Positions 36,778 to 45,914 of a stretch of DNA of 64,000 bases are shown here, piece by piece (position 1 is the first letter of the stretch; every line of letters begins with the position of its first letter). The notes beneath the pieces were generated by a model. It saw only the letters and a list, made by a program, of their open reading frames with translations. It did no database searches and had not been told where the DNA came from. This DNA comes from Allomuricauda sp. (GTDB taxonomy: Bacteria > Bacteroidota > Bacteroidia > Flavobacteriales > Flavobacteriaceae): the NCBI GenBank assembly GCA_017795045.1, contig CP051244.1, positions 3,473,527 to 3,537,526 of the forward strand. Direction: 5' to 3'. The position numbers and the translations under genes were made by a program.

Positions 36778-36798
36778 AAAACAACTAAAATCGCAATC

Positions 36799-37329
36799 AT
36801 GAAAAATGTATTCTTATTTACTTTTTTAACCTTGGCGTTGGTCTTTACTTCTGAGCTAACGGCACAGAACTTCAGCGGATTGGACAAAAGTCCGGCCGAT
36901 ATTGCCACCTACCCTACCAGCTATAGGGAATCCGACAAAGCCATAAAAGTTATTTACAGCCGTCCGCAATTGAAAGGACGTAGCATTTCAGAGCTTGCCC
37001 CGGCCGGAAAGGTATGGCGGACCGGAGCCAATGAATGCACGGAAATCATTCTGTATAAGGACGCCAACATTGGTGGAAAAGCCGTTAAAGCGGGCACTTA
37101 TTCACTTTTCACTATTCCCGGTGACAACGAATGGACAGTTATCCTAAACAGTAATTTGAACCAATGGGGCGCTTACTCGTATGATAGTGCCGCCGATGTT
37201 GCAAGGGTTACGGCAAAGGCCGGTACCGATGATGAGGAGTTGGAGGCATTTTCCATCACCTTTGAAGATGAAGGTGATATGGTCTTAGGATGGGGAACCA
37301 CCCGTGTTTTCCTACCCATCAGTTTCTAA
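36799..37329 (+). CDS. DUF2911 secreted protein
   Basis: A 176-aa protein with signal peptide MKNVFLFTFLTLALVFTSELTAQ and the DUF2911 domain: SPAD, IKVIYSRPQLKGR (~47-59), WRTGANECTEI (~73-83), AGTYSLFTIPG (~98-108) and WGAYSYD. The family is common in Bacteroidota and its function is unknown; it is predicted periplasmic. The start was chosen at the ATG 36799 because an in-frame TTG at 36775 falls inside the -7 element. It is a single-gene unit with its own promoter and terminator. Confidence 0.88.
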   Translation: MKNVFLFTFLTLALVFTSELTAQNFSGLDKSPADIATYPTSYRESDKAIKVIYSRPQLKGRSISELAPAGKVWRTGANECTEIILYKDANIGGKAVKAGTYSLFTIPGDNEWTVILNSNLNQWGAYSYDSAADVARVTAKAGTDDEELEAFSITFEDEGDMVLGWGTTRVFLPISF

Positions 37330-37350
37330 AATTTATTGCTATGAAAAAGG

Positions 37351-37379
37351 AAAGGGAGGCATAAGCCTCCTTTTTTTTT
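37351..37379 (+). terminator. Terminator of DUF2911 gene
   Basis: 10-bp stem AAAGGGAGGC/GCCTCCTTTT (one G-T pair) with ATAA loop and ten T. The T-run reaches the stop codon of the convergent amidohydrolase gene. Confidence 0.85.
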
Positions 37380-38997
37380 ATTTTACTTGGACCCCCGCAA
37401 CATAAACTTGATCTGCCGTCAGCTGGGGAACCTGCTCTATGGGAACGTTCATAATATCCTCGCTCAGAATCACAAAATCGGCAAGTTTACCGGGTTCTAT
37501 GCTTCCTTTCTCTTGCTCCTCAAAATTGGAATGGGCCGCCCAAATGGTCATTCCTTTCAGGGTTTCTTCGCGGGACAGGGCGTTTTCCATTTGAAATCCT
37601 TCCTCAGGGTAGTTATTGACATCCTTTCGGGCCACCGCAGCATAAAAGGTTAAGAACGGACTCACTTGCTCCACAGGAAAATCGGTTCCCAAAGCTACAG
37701 TTCCCGCTTTGTCCAATAGTTTTTTGAAGGCATAGGCCCCTTTTACGCGATCCGGCCCCAAACGGTCTTCGGCCCAATACATATCGCTAGTGGCATGGGT
37801 GGGTTGTATGGATGGAATGATTCCTTTCTCAAAATAATCGAAATCCGCGGGAGAGATTACCTGTGCGTGTTCCACCTTCCAACGACGGTCTTGTTTTCCT
37901 TCCAAAGCTTTTTCGTAGGCTCGCAATACCACTACATTGGCAGAATCCCCAATGGCATGGGTATTCATTTGATAGTCCGATGCGGCAATACGCTCTGCCA
38001 ACGCCCCAATTTGATCCACCGGAGTGACCATGGCCCCAAAATGACCGGGCTGATCGGAATAAGGCGCTCTTAACGCTGCCCCTCTAGATCCCAATGCACC
38101 ATCCCCATATACTTTTACGGAGCGCACATTCAACTTCTCGGTTTTAATGATTCCCTTGTTCAGGAAATAATCCAGGTTCGAAGGAGAACTGCTTACCATG
38201 GCGTATACCCGAATGGACAAATCCCCAGCTTGCTGCAGACTGTCTATAAGCTCAATGGTTTCCCGGTCCAAACCGGCGTCATCCACTGTGGTCAATCCAT
38301 AATCGAAACATAGTTTTTCGGCATCTTTTAGTGCCTGTACCTGTGCTTGTTTATCGGGTTGGGGCATAATGGCGTAGACCATTCCCATGGGGCCATCCAC
38401 CAAAACTCCTGTCAATTTTCCATCCTTTTTGATGATATCACCCCCTACGGCCTTGGTATCCACAGTGATTCCGGCCAAATCCAAAGCCTTTTGGTTGACC
38501 AAAATTGCATGTCCATCGATTCTACTCAGTACAACAGGCGTATCCGGAAATATTTCGTCCAATTTGCCCTTGGTGGGAAACTCCTTCACTTCCCAATCGT
38601 TCTGGTCCCATCCCCTGCCAAAAACAAAATCGGACGGGCGTTCTTCCTGAAAGGCCACAACCTTATCCAAGATTTCTTCAAAACTGGTGGTCCCCACCAA
38701 ATCCACTACCTGTTGGTTCAGTCCCAGTGCATAAAAATGACAATGGGCGTCAATGAAACCGGGAACTATGGTCTTCCCTTTGGCATCCAGTTCTTCCTTT
38801 GCGGTATATTTTTGATAGATATCGGCAGTTTCAGTCACGGCCACAAATTTCCCATCTTTGATGGCCATGCAACAGGCCTTGGAAAAATCGTCATCAACCG
38901 TATAAATATTGGCATTGTAAACGATTAAATCTACTTCTTCTTTTGGATTGCAGGCCAGGAATAAACCTATGGAGAACAGGAGGATATACTTTTTCAT
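37378..38997 (-). CDS. Amidohydrolase lipoprotein (YtcJ-like, Amidohydro_3)
   Basis: A 539-aa metal-dependent hydrolase with a lipoprotein signal (Cys16 in LFLACNPK). Metal-site motifs: GFIDAHCHF (~80-88) for the HxH pair, GWDQNDW (~140), the VEHAQVI histidine (~370) and late Asp in GTDFPVE (~445). The fold and order match the YtcJ/Amidohydro_3 family, whose substrates are mostly unknown N-acyl or imide compounds. An in-frame ATG at 39018 would add seven residues ahead of a clear signal peptide, so I chose 38997. Periplasm-facing lipidated amidohydrolases are common in flavobacteria. Confidence 0.88.
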   Translation of the reverse strand: MKKYILLFSIGLFLACNPKEEVDLIVYNANIYTVDDDFSKACCMAIKDGKFVAVTETADIYQKYTAKEELDAKGKTIVPGFIDAHCHFYALGLNQQVVDLVGTTSFEEILDKVVAFQEERPSDFVFGRGWDQNDWEVKEFPTKGKLDEIFPDTPVVLSRIDGHAILVNQKALDLAGITVDTKAVGGDIIKKDGKLTGVLVDGPMGMVYAIMPQPDKQAQVQALKDAEKLCFDYGLTTVDDAGLDRETIELIDSLQQAGDLSIRVYAMVSSSPSNLDYFLNKGIIKTEKLNVRSVKVYGDGALGSRGAALRAPYSDQPGHFGAMVTPVDQIGALAERIAASDYQMNTHAIGDSANVVVLRAYEKALEGKQDRRWKVEHAQVISPADFDYFEKGIIPSIQPTHATSDMYWAEDRLGPDRVKGAYAFKKLLDKAGTVALGTDFPVEQVSPFLTFYAAVARKDVNNYPEEGFQMENALSREETLKGMTIWAAHSNFEEQEKGSIEPGKLADFVILSEDIMNVPIEQVPQLTADQVYVAGVQVK

Positions 38998-39047
38998 GGA
39001 ACGGATGGTTTCCTCCAAAAATAGAAAATGTAGGGAATATTCAGGGG

Positions 39048-40136
39048 TTACTCATCCACAAACTCAGTCATCACGAATTCCACCCTGCGGTTTTTTCTTC
39101 GGGCTTTATCCGTAAGGGTAGTATCCAAGGGGACTTTGTCCCCATATCCTTTGTAGGTAATCCTGTTCTTTTCGAGGCCGAGGCCCATAAGATATTTGGC
39201 AACGCTACTGGCCCGTTCCTTGGATAGGACATCGTTATAGGAATCGGAACCCAAATCGTCCGTATGCCCACTGATGGACACTTTGAGGTTGGGATGTTTT
39301 TCCAGGTATTCAAACACATCTTGAAGGCTTTGCTTGGCCTTGGGCTGAAGATCAAATCGGTCAAATTTAAAATTGACATGATCCAATACATAAACTTCAT
39401 TGGGCTGGTATTCGGGACCCAGATAGGTTAACGAAATATCATCCAAATAGTAATAGGCATAGCCTTCCGCATTGGGATTGTTGTTTTTAAAATGGAGATA
39501 ACGCGTAGCGGCATTGCTCATGAAATTACCCAGAATGAGGTGCGTTTCAAATCCTTTGGCCACAATATCCATGGTGAGTTCCGTCCAATTTTGCTTGTCA
39601 TCATAAAAATGGGGCGCAGAGAACTGTTTAATATGGGTGGTCTGTACAATCTGAGACGTCAAAGCCCTGTGGGAAAGTTGTCTTTTCGTGTGAATGGACA
39701 AAGGTTTTTCCGCAAATACGGCCCCCATATCCATTACGGCCCCATCCGATTTTTCGGAAAGGCTCATAACCAGTCGCAAGCGATATCGATGTCCTCTTTG
39801 CAAGGTTTCGGTCAAGTGTATCTGAATATATTCCCTGTAATCCTTTGGGGCATACAGATACATTCCTGCATAAGCAGTACCCTCAAAGGCCTCTTGTTTC
39901 CCTTTAAAGTTCATGGGAATACCCAATTTGGTCCTGCTACATTCGTTGAAATAGTCCGTGGTTCCCAAGGTAGGTGCACTCCAATGTTCCGCATCCTTGT
40001 TCAGGTTGCTCATTTTAACGGGGCAGGTCTTGTAATCCTCAAAACCCCCATTACGAACTAAGTTCTGGGCCTTTGTTGAAGAAAACATTAGCACAAAGCC
40101 AATGGAAAGCACTATGTGAAAGCGTCGTAGCTGCAT
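39048..40136 (-). CDS. OmpA-family cell-wall-binding protein
   Basis: A 362-aa protein: signal MQLRRFHIVLSIGFVLMFSSTKAQ, an N-terminal strand-rich domain (~25-235, NLVRNGGFEDYKTCP, a carbohydrate-binding-like opening), and a C-terminal OmpA-like peptidoglycan-binding domain (~250-360: NFKFDRFDL, SGHTDDLGSDSYND, LSKERASSVAKYL, YKGYGDKVP, RRKNRRVEF). The last motif set binds diaminopimelate in peptidoglycan (family knowledge). I chose the ATG at 40136 over 40163. The NGGFEDYxxCP opening is shared by many flavobacterial OmpA proteins. Confidence 0.88.
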   Translation of the reverse strand: MQLRRFHIVLSIGFVLMFSSTKAQNLVRNGGFEDYKTCPVKMSNLNKDAEHWSAPTLGTTDYFNECSRTKLGIPMNFKGKQEAFEGTAYAGMYLYAPKDYREYIQIHLTETLQRGHRYRLRLVMSLSEKSDGAVMDMGAVFAEKPLSIHTKRQLSHRALTSQIVQTTHIKQFSAPHFYDDKQNWTELTMDIVAKGFETHLILGNFMSNAATRYLHFKNNNPNAEGYAYYYLDDISLTYLGPEYQPNEVYVLDHVNFKFDRFDLQPKAKQSLQDVFEYLEKHPNLKVSISGHTDDLGSDSYNDVLSKERASSVAKYLMGLGLEKNRITYKGYGDKVPLDTTLTDKARRKNRRVEFVMTEFVDE

Positions 40137-40238
40137 GGTTTCCAATTGAATTGGAGCAACCAATCATGGTACACATTTGGGACTGGCGCAAGGTTTACAA
40201 CGCCATTTTTAACAAATTATTGCGTATTTACCTACAAA

Positions 40239-41990
40239 TCAGAAGTCAAACTTGTAAGACACCCCTGCCAAGGCCTGAAAGCCCTGTACCCTAAAATTGG
40301 CCCATCGCTGGTAATCGCTGTTGGCGATATTGGATGCCTTTACGAATACTGAAAGCTGCTCATTGATGTGATACCCGGCATGGGCATTGGCATCGAAAAA
40401 GCTGTCCAAAGTAACTATGGCCGAAGGAAACTCGAACGGTTCCGCTCCCACAGTTGCCTGCGATACCAAGTCATCGCGTTCGCCTACGTAGAAGAGATTG
40501 GCCCCAAAATACCATTGATCATTGATTTGGTAATCCATGAACAGAGACCCCTTGATGGTAGGCAGGTTCCAAGCGGGATTATCCGTTTCGGTATCATAAT
40601 CATAAAATTCCGCATTGACGCCCAAGCTAAAGTTACGATTCACATCCACGTTCAACTCCCCAAAAATGCCCAAGGTTTTTACATCATCATAAAAAACCTG
40701 GAAGGAATTGCCGTAGTAGTAGCTTTTTTCATCATCCCGAAGCAGGTTCTGTGGATTCAAAAAGAAAAGCGGTTTCCCGTTCTCTGCCGTGTAAGACCCC
40801 TTGATGTTATAGCCGATATTGGAAGTCAACTGTCCTTTGAGTCCCACATAGCCCTCGTACTGTTGGTCGGTGGGCATTATATTCAATGTGGGTGACACAT
40901 AGGGATTATCCATTACAAAATCGTGATAGGAATTCTGTTTCAGTTCGCCCTCGATCCCTCCGTAGGCAATCACGTTTTCGTCCAATACCCTATAAGAAGC
41001 AGTAACCGCAGGGTAGATATAGAAATTACTGTCGCTGTTCTCCGTATCCAATCCATACACAAAACTGGCCCCGAGGTTCACGGTAAGGTCATCCCTTAAA
41101 ATCAAAAGGCTGGGTGTGACCCCTGCTTGCAATTGGCTGTAGTTGATTTCGCCGTCATTGGCCGTATTGTTCAGCGAGGCATTCTTAAAATTCCCGTTCA
41201 CAAAGTCCACCTTGGCCCCAATCGTCACCAATTCTTCGGTAATGGGCAATTCCAAAGTAGGATTGATGACCACACGGTTCTCCCCGGACTCGGTGGCATC
41301 CCAAAAGCGGCGCAACAAGATATTTCCGGTTTTAAAGAACGAATCCTCCATGTTGAGATGCGCCTTGGCCTCGGCATTGAAATAGTTTTGCTGTTCGTCC
41401 ATGGCAGCCACGGTAGTTTCATCGAACGCATCATTCTCAATACCGTACCAATTGTACAATTGATGTTGCAATCCGATGCTGGCACCCCAATCCATGTACC
41501 GATCCTTTTTGGCGTAGGAGGCGTTCAATTTGGTGTTGTAGAAATCGGTTTCCAAGGGGGTCGAATCCAAATCTCCACGGGAAGATTGGTGGGTCAATCC
41601 AAAATCCAACAAATCCTCCCCCCGATTAAATTCCCGACTGGTGTATACATCCACAAGGGCATTATTGTAATTGCCCAATCCTACCGAAGCATAGGAATTG
41701 TACAAGGTGGGGGGCGGCGTCCGCTCCACTCCAGAGGCTTTTCCTTTGGCCGGGGTAAAGGTTGAGGCCACAGGGACCGAAAAAATACTGTAATCGATTT
41801 TCTTCTTTTGCAGTACTATGGAATCATTGAGGTTGGGTGCCGACTTTATTTTGAAGGCATCCGAAACGGTGGGGGAATACGGTTTTACCACCGTTACCGT
41901 TTCCGTACCAATGTCATCGGTTTCTTGGGCGACAACGATTCCATAAAGGCTCAAAAATATCAGTGAAAATATATAGGTTCTCTTTTGCAT
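40239..41990 (-). CDS. Outer-membrane beta-barrel protein, SusC/TonB-receptor-like without plug
   Basis: A 583-aa predicted barrel with signal MQKRTYIFSLIFLSLYGIVVAQ, then a conserved leader (TVTVVKPYSPTVSDAFKIK and YSIFSVPVASTFTPAKGKA), and barrel strands to a terminal aromatic (YKFDF). It is often labelled TonB-dependent receptor, but I find no plug domain; the leader has VTVVKPYSP near the start that could act like a TonB-box-type segment, which is speculative. It is 13 bp downstream of a 1007-aa TPR protein and probably co-transcribed with it. The two are a recurring pair in Bacteroidota as far as I recall. Confidence 0.8.
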   Translation of the reverse strand: MQKRTYIFSLIFLSLYGIVVAQETDDIGTETVTVVKPYSPTVSDAFKIKSAPNLNDSIVLQKKKIDYSIFSVPVASTFTPAKGKASGVERTPPPTLYNSYASVGLGNYNNALVDVYTSREFNRGEDLLDFGLTHQSSRGDLDSTPLETDFYNTKLNASYAKKDRYMDWGASIGLQHQLYNWYGIENDAFDETTVAAMDEQQNYFNAEAKAHLNMEDSFFKTGNILLRRFWDATESGENRVVINPTLELPITEELVTIGAKVDFVNGNFKNASLNNTANDGEINYSQLQAGVTPSLLILRDDLTVNLGASFVYGLDTENSDSNFYIYPAVTASYRVLDENVIAYGGIEGELKQNSYHDFVMDNPYVSPTLNIMPTDQQYEGYVGLKGQLTSNIGYNIKGSYTAENGKPLFFLNPQNLLRDDEKSYYYGNSFQVFYDDVKTLGIFGELNVDVNRNFSLGVNAEFYDYDTETDNPAWNLPTIKGSLFMDYQINDQWYFGANLFYVGERDDLVSQATVGAEPFEFPSAIVTLDSFFDANAHAGYHINEQLSVFVKASNIANSDYQRWANFRVQGFQALAGVSYKFDF

Positions 41991-42003
41991 GCTGTGTCTG
42001 GAT

Positions 42004-45000
42004 TTAGTTTCCGTTGGGGTCTACTGAAGAATTGCTTTCGGCCTGTTTGGCCTTGATCACGGTGAGCTCCCCTTTGGCTTCGGCGACGATATCATCAAAC
42101 TCGGCAAAGTTGCTGATCACACTTTCCAAGATATAGGTGGCCTGAAAAGCATCACCCAAATTGTAAAAGTTCTTGGCCATGATCACCAGTCCTTTGCCTC
42201 CCCATTTCTTGTAGGCCGAATAGTCTTTTGCCAATTTTTGAACGGCTACATTCGAGCCTTCAAAATCCTGTTCTTGGTTCTTGAAATAGGCGTCGTAATA
42301 CCAAGCTTCGGCCGCCAACTCACCCGTGGCAATTTTCTTCACATCCTGATATGCGGTCTTGGCCAGGGCCTCATTGTTTGTTGCGATGGCAGATCGCGCT
42401 ATCATGATTTGGGCATCGCTCTTGATGCGGTCATCAATTTTGGGTGCTTTCAACACTTTTTCTGCATAAGCAATGGTCTGACGGTAATCCTCTTGTCCGT
42501 AATACCCTTTCATTAAATTGGATTGGGCAAAGGTTCGGTTTTCCACAATGTCCGCACTGCTTTCCAATCGTTTTAGATAGGGAATGGCACTTTTGTAATC
42601 CTGTTTTTCCACATAGATCTCACAGACCCGGGTAAGGGCCTGTTCGGTATATTCGCCATTTCCGTTGTTGGTCACTGTTTGATATTTGGGCAGGGCCTTG
42701 TCCTTTTCTCCTTTGGAGAAGTACAATTGGGCCAATGAAAAATTGGCGTTTTGGGCATGGAGCCCATTTGGAAATTCCTTTAAATAATCTTCGTAGCCCC
42801 GAATGGCGGCATCGGTTTTCCCTTCCACATATTTCCGGTCGGCCGATTCAAAACTGGCATTGTCCAGTTCGGCATCGGTAACTTCCACGAAATCCAGATT
42901 ACGGGCCCAAGCGGCATACTCACTTACCCTTCCTTCGTCCACATAAACCAATTTGGCCGTGGCCACCGCCTGTTTGGCCTCTGGGGTGTTGGGATACTTC
43001 TGGACCACTTCCTTGAGCTTGTCCAATGCCTGTTGGTTTCTACTAGCGTTGTAGTGCACCAATCCCTGCCTTAGCATTCCACGAGGAGCGAATTTGCTCT
43101 GTGAATACTCCGCGACCAATCGGTCATAGGTCCTCAACCCTTCACTTTCCTGACCATTTTTAATCAAGGAGTTCCCCAGTTCAAAAAGGGCATCGTCCCG
43201 TAAGGTAGAGGTAGGATATCGGGTCAAAAATTCGTTCAAACCTTCAATTTTGGCCGAATTGTTCCCCAAAAATCCGCTGCTGAGTGTTTTCTGAAAAGCA
43301 GCATAATCCCGTTCCGGGCCATTCATTTTGGAGGATTCATCATAGGCCCTCATGGCCAATTGGTATTTGCTGGTCACAAAATAGCTGTCCCCTAATCGCA
43401 AATAGCCATCGTTCTTCCGTTGGTCATCAAGTGTATTGGAATTCACCACATTTTTGAAATAGGCAATGGCATTGTTGTAATCCTTCAACTTAAAATAGCA
43501 GTATCCCAGATTGTAATCCAGTTCTGGATATTCCGGCATAGAACGGGCTGCTGGAAGACTTTGTAATTTCACAAAATCCACCAAGGCTTCCTCAAAACGG
43601 TTCAATCTATAGGCCGATTCTGCCTTCCAGTAAAGGGTCCTAGCTTCAAATCCTTTATTTTCCGCACTCCTCAACGATTTGGAAAATCGTTCCAATGCAG
43701 CTTCGTAATCCCCATCAATAAAGAGTTCCACCCCACGGTAAAAGGCCACTTTCTGATACGTCTCTTTACTGGCGTAGTTTTTATTCTCTTCCAACAGTTG
43801 CATCGCTCCTTCAAAATTTTTGGAGGTGATATAAGAATCCACCAAAAGCTCTTGAATTTCCAATTGGTACTTATCCTTTGGATATTTTTCAAGATAAGAG
43901 GTCAATACTTGTGGAACGGGTTCGTAGGCATTGCCTATCTCATAACTGAGCCGTGCGTAGTTGAGAAAAGCATCTTTTTGGATTTCTGGGCTGAAGTCCA
44001 TCTGGGAAGCATTCCGAAAGGCATTGAGGGCCTCCGATTTTTTGTCCAGCTTCAGATAGCATTCCGCTAAATGGTAATAGGCATTCTGCGACACGTTGTT
44101 GTTACCCCCTATAATTTTATTGAACTGTTGGATTGCATTTTCATAGTCACCTTGCTTGTAATGACTGTAACCCAACAGATAGTAATCCGTGTTGCTCCAT
44201 TTTCCCCGCTTTCCCTTGTATTCTTCCAAATAGGGAATAGCTTCGGCATATTGCTTCAAGTTAAAATAGCTTTCTCCTATAATTTTGTTGAGTTCGGAAA
44301 CTTCCTGCCTATTGGATTTGGGCAATTGCTTTTTGGCCATGGCAATGGCCTCCTCGAACTTGCCCAGTTTAAAATTCAAGTCCGCTTGGTAATACGATAA
44401 TTTTTCGTTTAGCACATCTTGGTCGGTGATTTGGTCGAAGCGAGCGGTGGCCTGATCATAGTCATCTTGCTCATAGGCGATGTAACCTAAATAGTACTTG
44501 GCCTGCGACCCATATTTTTGGGAAGTGCTCACCTTGTTCAGATAGCGTTCGGCCTCTTGTGGTCTTTTGGAAGCGTAAAGGGCATATCCGTTATTGAAAT
44601 TGAACCGTTCCCTATCTGAATAGGCCATGGCGGATTCATCCACTTTCTTGTACCATTTTAGGGCGTAGGGGTATTTTCCAGTCTCAAAATAGTAATCGGC
44701 CACATCCAAAAATGCAGAGTTCCGTTTGGTGGAGGTGGGATAGCGCTCCACAAAATCCTCCATCATTTTATCGGCTCCGCGCTGGTTCAAACGAATGGCG
44801 GCATTGGCAGCGTAGTAAGCGCTATTGGCCTCGGTCTCTTGGTCCTTGGTGCTGGCCTTCACCTCTTCAAAGATGGTCTGTGCCGCTTGGTACTGTTGGT
44901 TATTGTACAAGGCCAGAGCGTCTTGGTATGCTTTGTTTTCGTGGGTATATACTTTGGTTTCCTGTGCCGAAAGCACAAAAAAAGTTCCCAATACCATGGG

Positions 45001-45027
45001 AATAAGGAGGAGGTTTTTTCGATTCAT
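42004..45027 (-). CDS. Large tetratricopeptide-repeat protein
   Basis: A 1007-aa exported protein: signal MNRKNLLLIPMVLGTFFVLSAQ, then about 20 or more TPR-like helix pairs across ~30-990. Clear units include ALYNNQQYQAAQTIFEEV, AKYYLGYIAYEQDDYDQATARFDQI-type sequence (as YLGYIAYEQDDYDQA), GYSHYKQGDYENAIQQF, YYHLAECYLKLDKKSEAL and LGYCYFKLKDYNNAIAYF. It most resembles YbgF/BamD-type periplasmic TPR proteins, with no enzyme domain. The outer-membrane barrel gene follows after 13 bp. A role as a periplasmic scaffold for the barrel partner or envelope assembly is inference. Confidence 0.85.
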   Translation of the reverse strand: MNRKNLLLIPMVLGTFFVLSAQETKVYTHENKAYQDALALYNNQQYQAAQTIFEEVKASTKDQETEANSAYYAANAAIRLNQRGADKMMEDFVERYPTSTKRNSAFLDVADYYFETGKYPYALKWYKKVDESAMAYSDRERFNFNNGYALYASKRPQEAERYLNKVSTSQKYGSQAKYYLGYIAYEQDDYDQATARFDQITDQDVLNEKLSYYQADLNFKLGKFEEAIAMAKKQLPKSNRQEVSELNKIIGESYFNLKQYAEAIPYLEEYKGKRGKWSNTDYYLLGYSHYKQGDYENAIQQFNKIIGGNNNVSQNAYYHLAECYLKLDKKSEALNAFRNASQMDFSPEIQKDAFLNYARLSYEIGNAYEPVPQVLTSYLEKYPKDKYQLEIQELLVDSYITSKNFEGAMQLLEENKNYASKETYQKVAFYRGVELFIDGDYEAALERFSKSLRSAENKGFEARTLYWKAESAYRLNRFEEALVDFVKLQSLPAARSMPEYPELDYNLGYCYFKLKDYNNAIAYFKNVVNSNTLDDQRKNDGYLRLGDSYFVTSKYQLAMRAYDESSKMNGPERDYAAFQKTLSSGFLGNNSAKIEGLNEFLTRYPTSTLRDDALFELGNSLIKNGQESEGLRTYDRLVAEYSQSKFAPRGMLRQGLVHYNASRNQQALDKLKEVVQKYPNTPEAKQAVATAKLVYVDEGRVSEYAAWARNLDFVEVTDAELDNASFESADRKYVEGKTDAAIRGYEDYLKEFPNGLHAQNANFSLAQLYFSKGEKDKALPKYQTVTNNGNGEYTEQALTRVCEIYVEKQDYKSAIPYLKRLESSADIVENRTFAQSNLMKGYYGQEDYRQTIAYAEKVLKAPKIDDRIKSDAQIMIARSAIATNNEALAKTAYQDVKKIATGELAAEAWYYDAYFKNQEQDFEGSNVAVQKLAKDYSAYKKWGGKGLVIMAKNFYNLGDAFQATYILESVISNFAEFDDIVAEAKGELTVIKAKQAESNSSVDPNGN

Positions 45028-45356
45028 AGTGTTCTACGCTGTTCTCGACTAACTTTTACCATAACGTCAAAATTTGAGCCAAAGTATATTTAGATCGTAA
45101 TATGTCGAATTTACATTGGGTATTCCTTGGTGGTTTTTCAAGAATTACTACTTTTGGTTTCAAAGCTCGATTACCTCTAGAGCTTTCATACCTCAAAAAT
45201 AACAATGTCATCAACATCTTGTCCAAGTTCAAGGACAATCTGTGGCATTTTTTTGTTTTCACAGTTCAACCTCACAGTACCGATCAAGGGCCACAACCTC
45301 TTTTGCCTTTGATCAAACACATTGTTCATCTGATGTTTAATCCAATATGCAGAGCC
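45028..45356. other. 329-bp intergenic region between TPR gene and lemA
   Basis: Divergent promoter region. The frame of lemA is open across most of it by chance, but no conserved protein sequence is seen. It holds an inverted repeat at 45282-45314 (10-bp arms GATCAAGGGC and GCCTTTGATC, one wobble, 13-base loop) 43 bp before the lemA ATG. I see no other feature. Confidence 0.6.
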
Positions 45357-45905
45357 ATGACTTATGCCATTATTCTTTTTATTGTACTTCTTTTATTGAT
45401 CATTTTTTTGTTCAACAATTTAATCGCCAAAAAAAACAAGACCCTCGAAGCCTACAGCAGTATAGATGTTATGCTGAAAAAGAGAACAGACCTGATTCCC
45501 CAATTGGTAAAAACGGTCAAGGGATATATGGTCCATGAACGGGAAACCCTGACCGAAATCACCAAATTGCGAGAGAAAATCGTGACCCAAGACCATACCA
45601 ACGAAGAGCGGTTGAACCTAGAAAACCAAATGAACCAAATGTTGGGGAAACTCCAGATAGCCGTTGAAGCTTATCCTGATCTGAAATCGAGTGAAAATTT
45701 TCTACTACTCCAATCCAGTTTAAACGAGGTGGAAGAACAAATTTCTGCCGCAAGAAGGGCTTATAATGCATCCGTAAACTCCTTTAACAATGCCTTGGAA
45801 ATGTTTCCTTCCAATCTTGTGGGCAAAATCATGGGGTATTCCCCAAAAACCTTTTTTATCATCGACCCCTTGGAAGCGGAACTCCCATCAATCTCCTTTG
45901 ACTAA
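45357..45905 (+). CDS. lemA: LemA family protein
   Basis: A 182-aa LemA protein from the ATG at 45357: one N-terminal helix (TYAIILFIVLLLLIIFLFN), then the all-helical domain with LEAYSSIDVMLKKRTDLIPQLV, short KKRTDLIPQLVKTVKG, and YPDLKSSENFLLLQSSLNEVE (as YPDLKSSENFL) and the ISAARRAYN motif. It is displayed in the membrane or periplasm; function unknown. An upstream in-frame ATG at 45102 would add 85 residues without LemA-like sequence, so I rejected it. The next gene, a DUF3137 protein, follows by 9 bp, the usual LemA partner. Confidence 0.92.
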   Translation: MTYAIILFIVLLLLIIFLFNNLIAKKNKTLEAYSSIDVMLKKRTDLIPQLVKTVKGYMVHERETLTEITKLREKIVTQDHTNEERLNLENQMNQMLGKLQIAVEAYPDLKSSENFLLLQSSLNEVEEQISAARRAYNASVNSFNNALEMFPSNLVGKIMGYSPKTFFIIDPLEAELPSISFD

Positions 45906-45914
45906 AGTTTTAGG

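Noticed and set aside
40146-40352. Small gene between the OmpA-like and barrel genes
   Set aside because: The plus-strand frames there overlap both neighbours and lack any recognisable product; the remaining gap of ~100 bp is a normal intergenic region.
41127-41765. 212-codon plus-strand open frame opposite the outer-membrane barrel gene
   Set aside because: It lies wholly within the convincing 583-aa gene on the other strand and has no recognisable protein features.
45102-45356. N-terminal extension of lemA from an ATG at 45102
   Set aside because: The added 85 residues do not resemble LemA sequence and precede the normal membrane helix start at 45357. The openness of the frame is probably chance.
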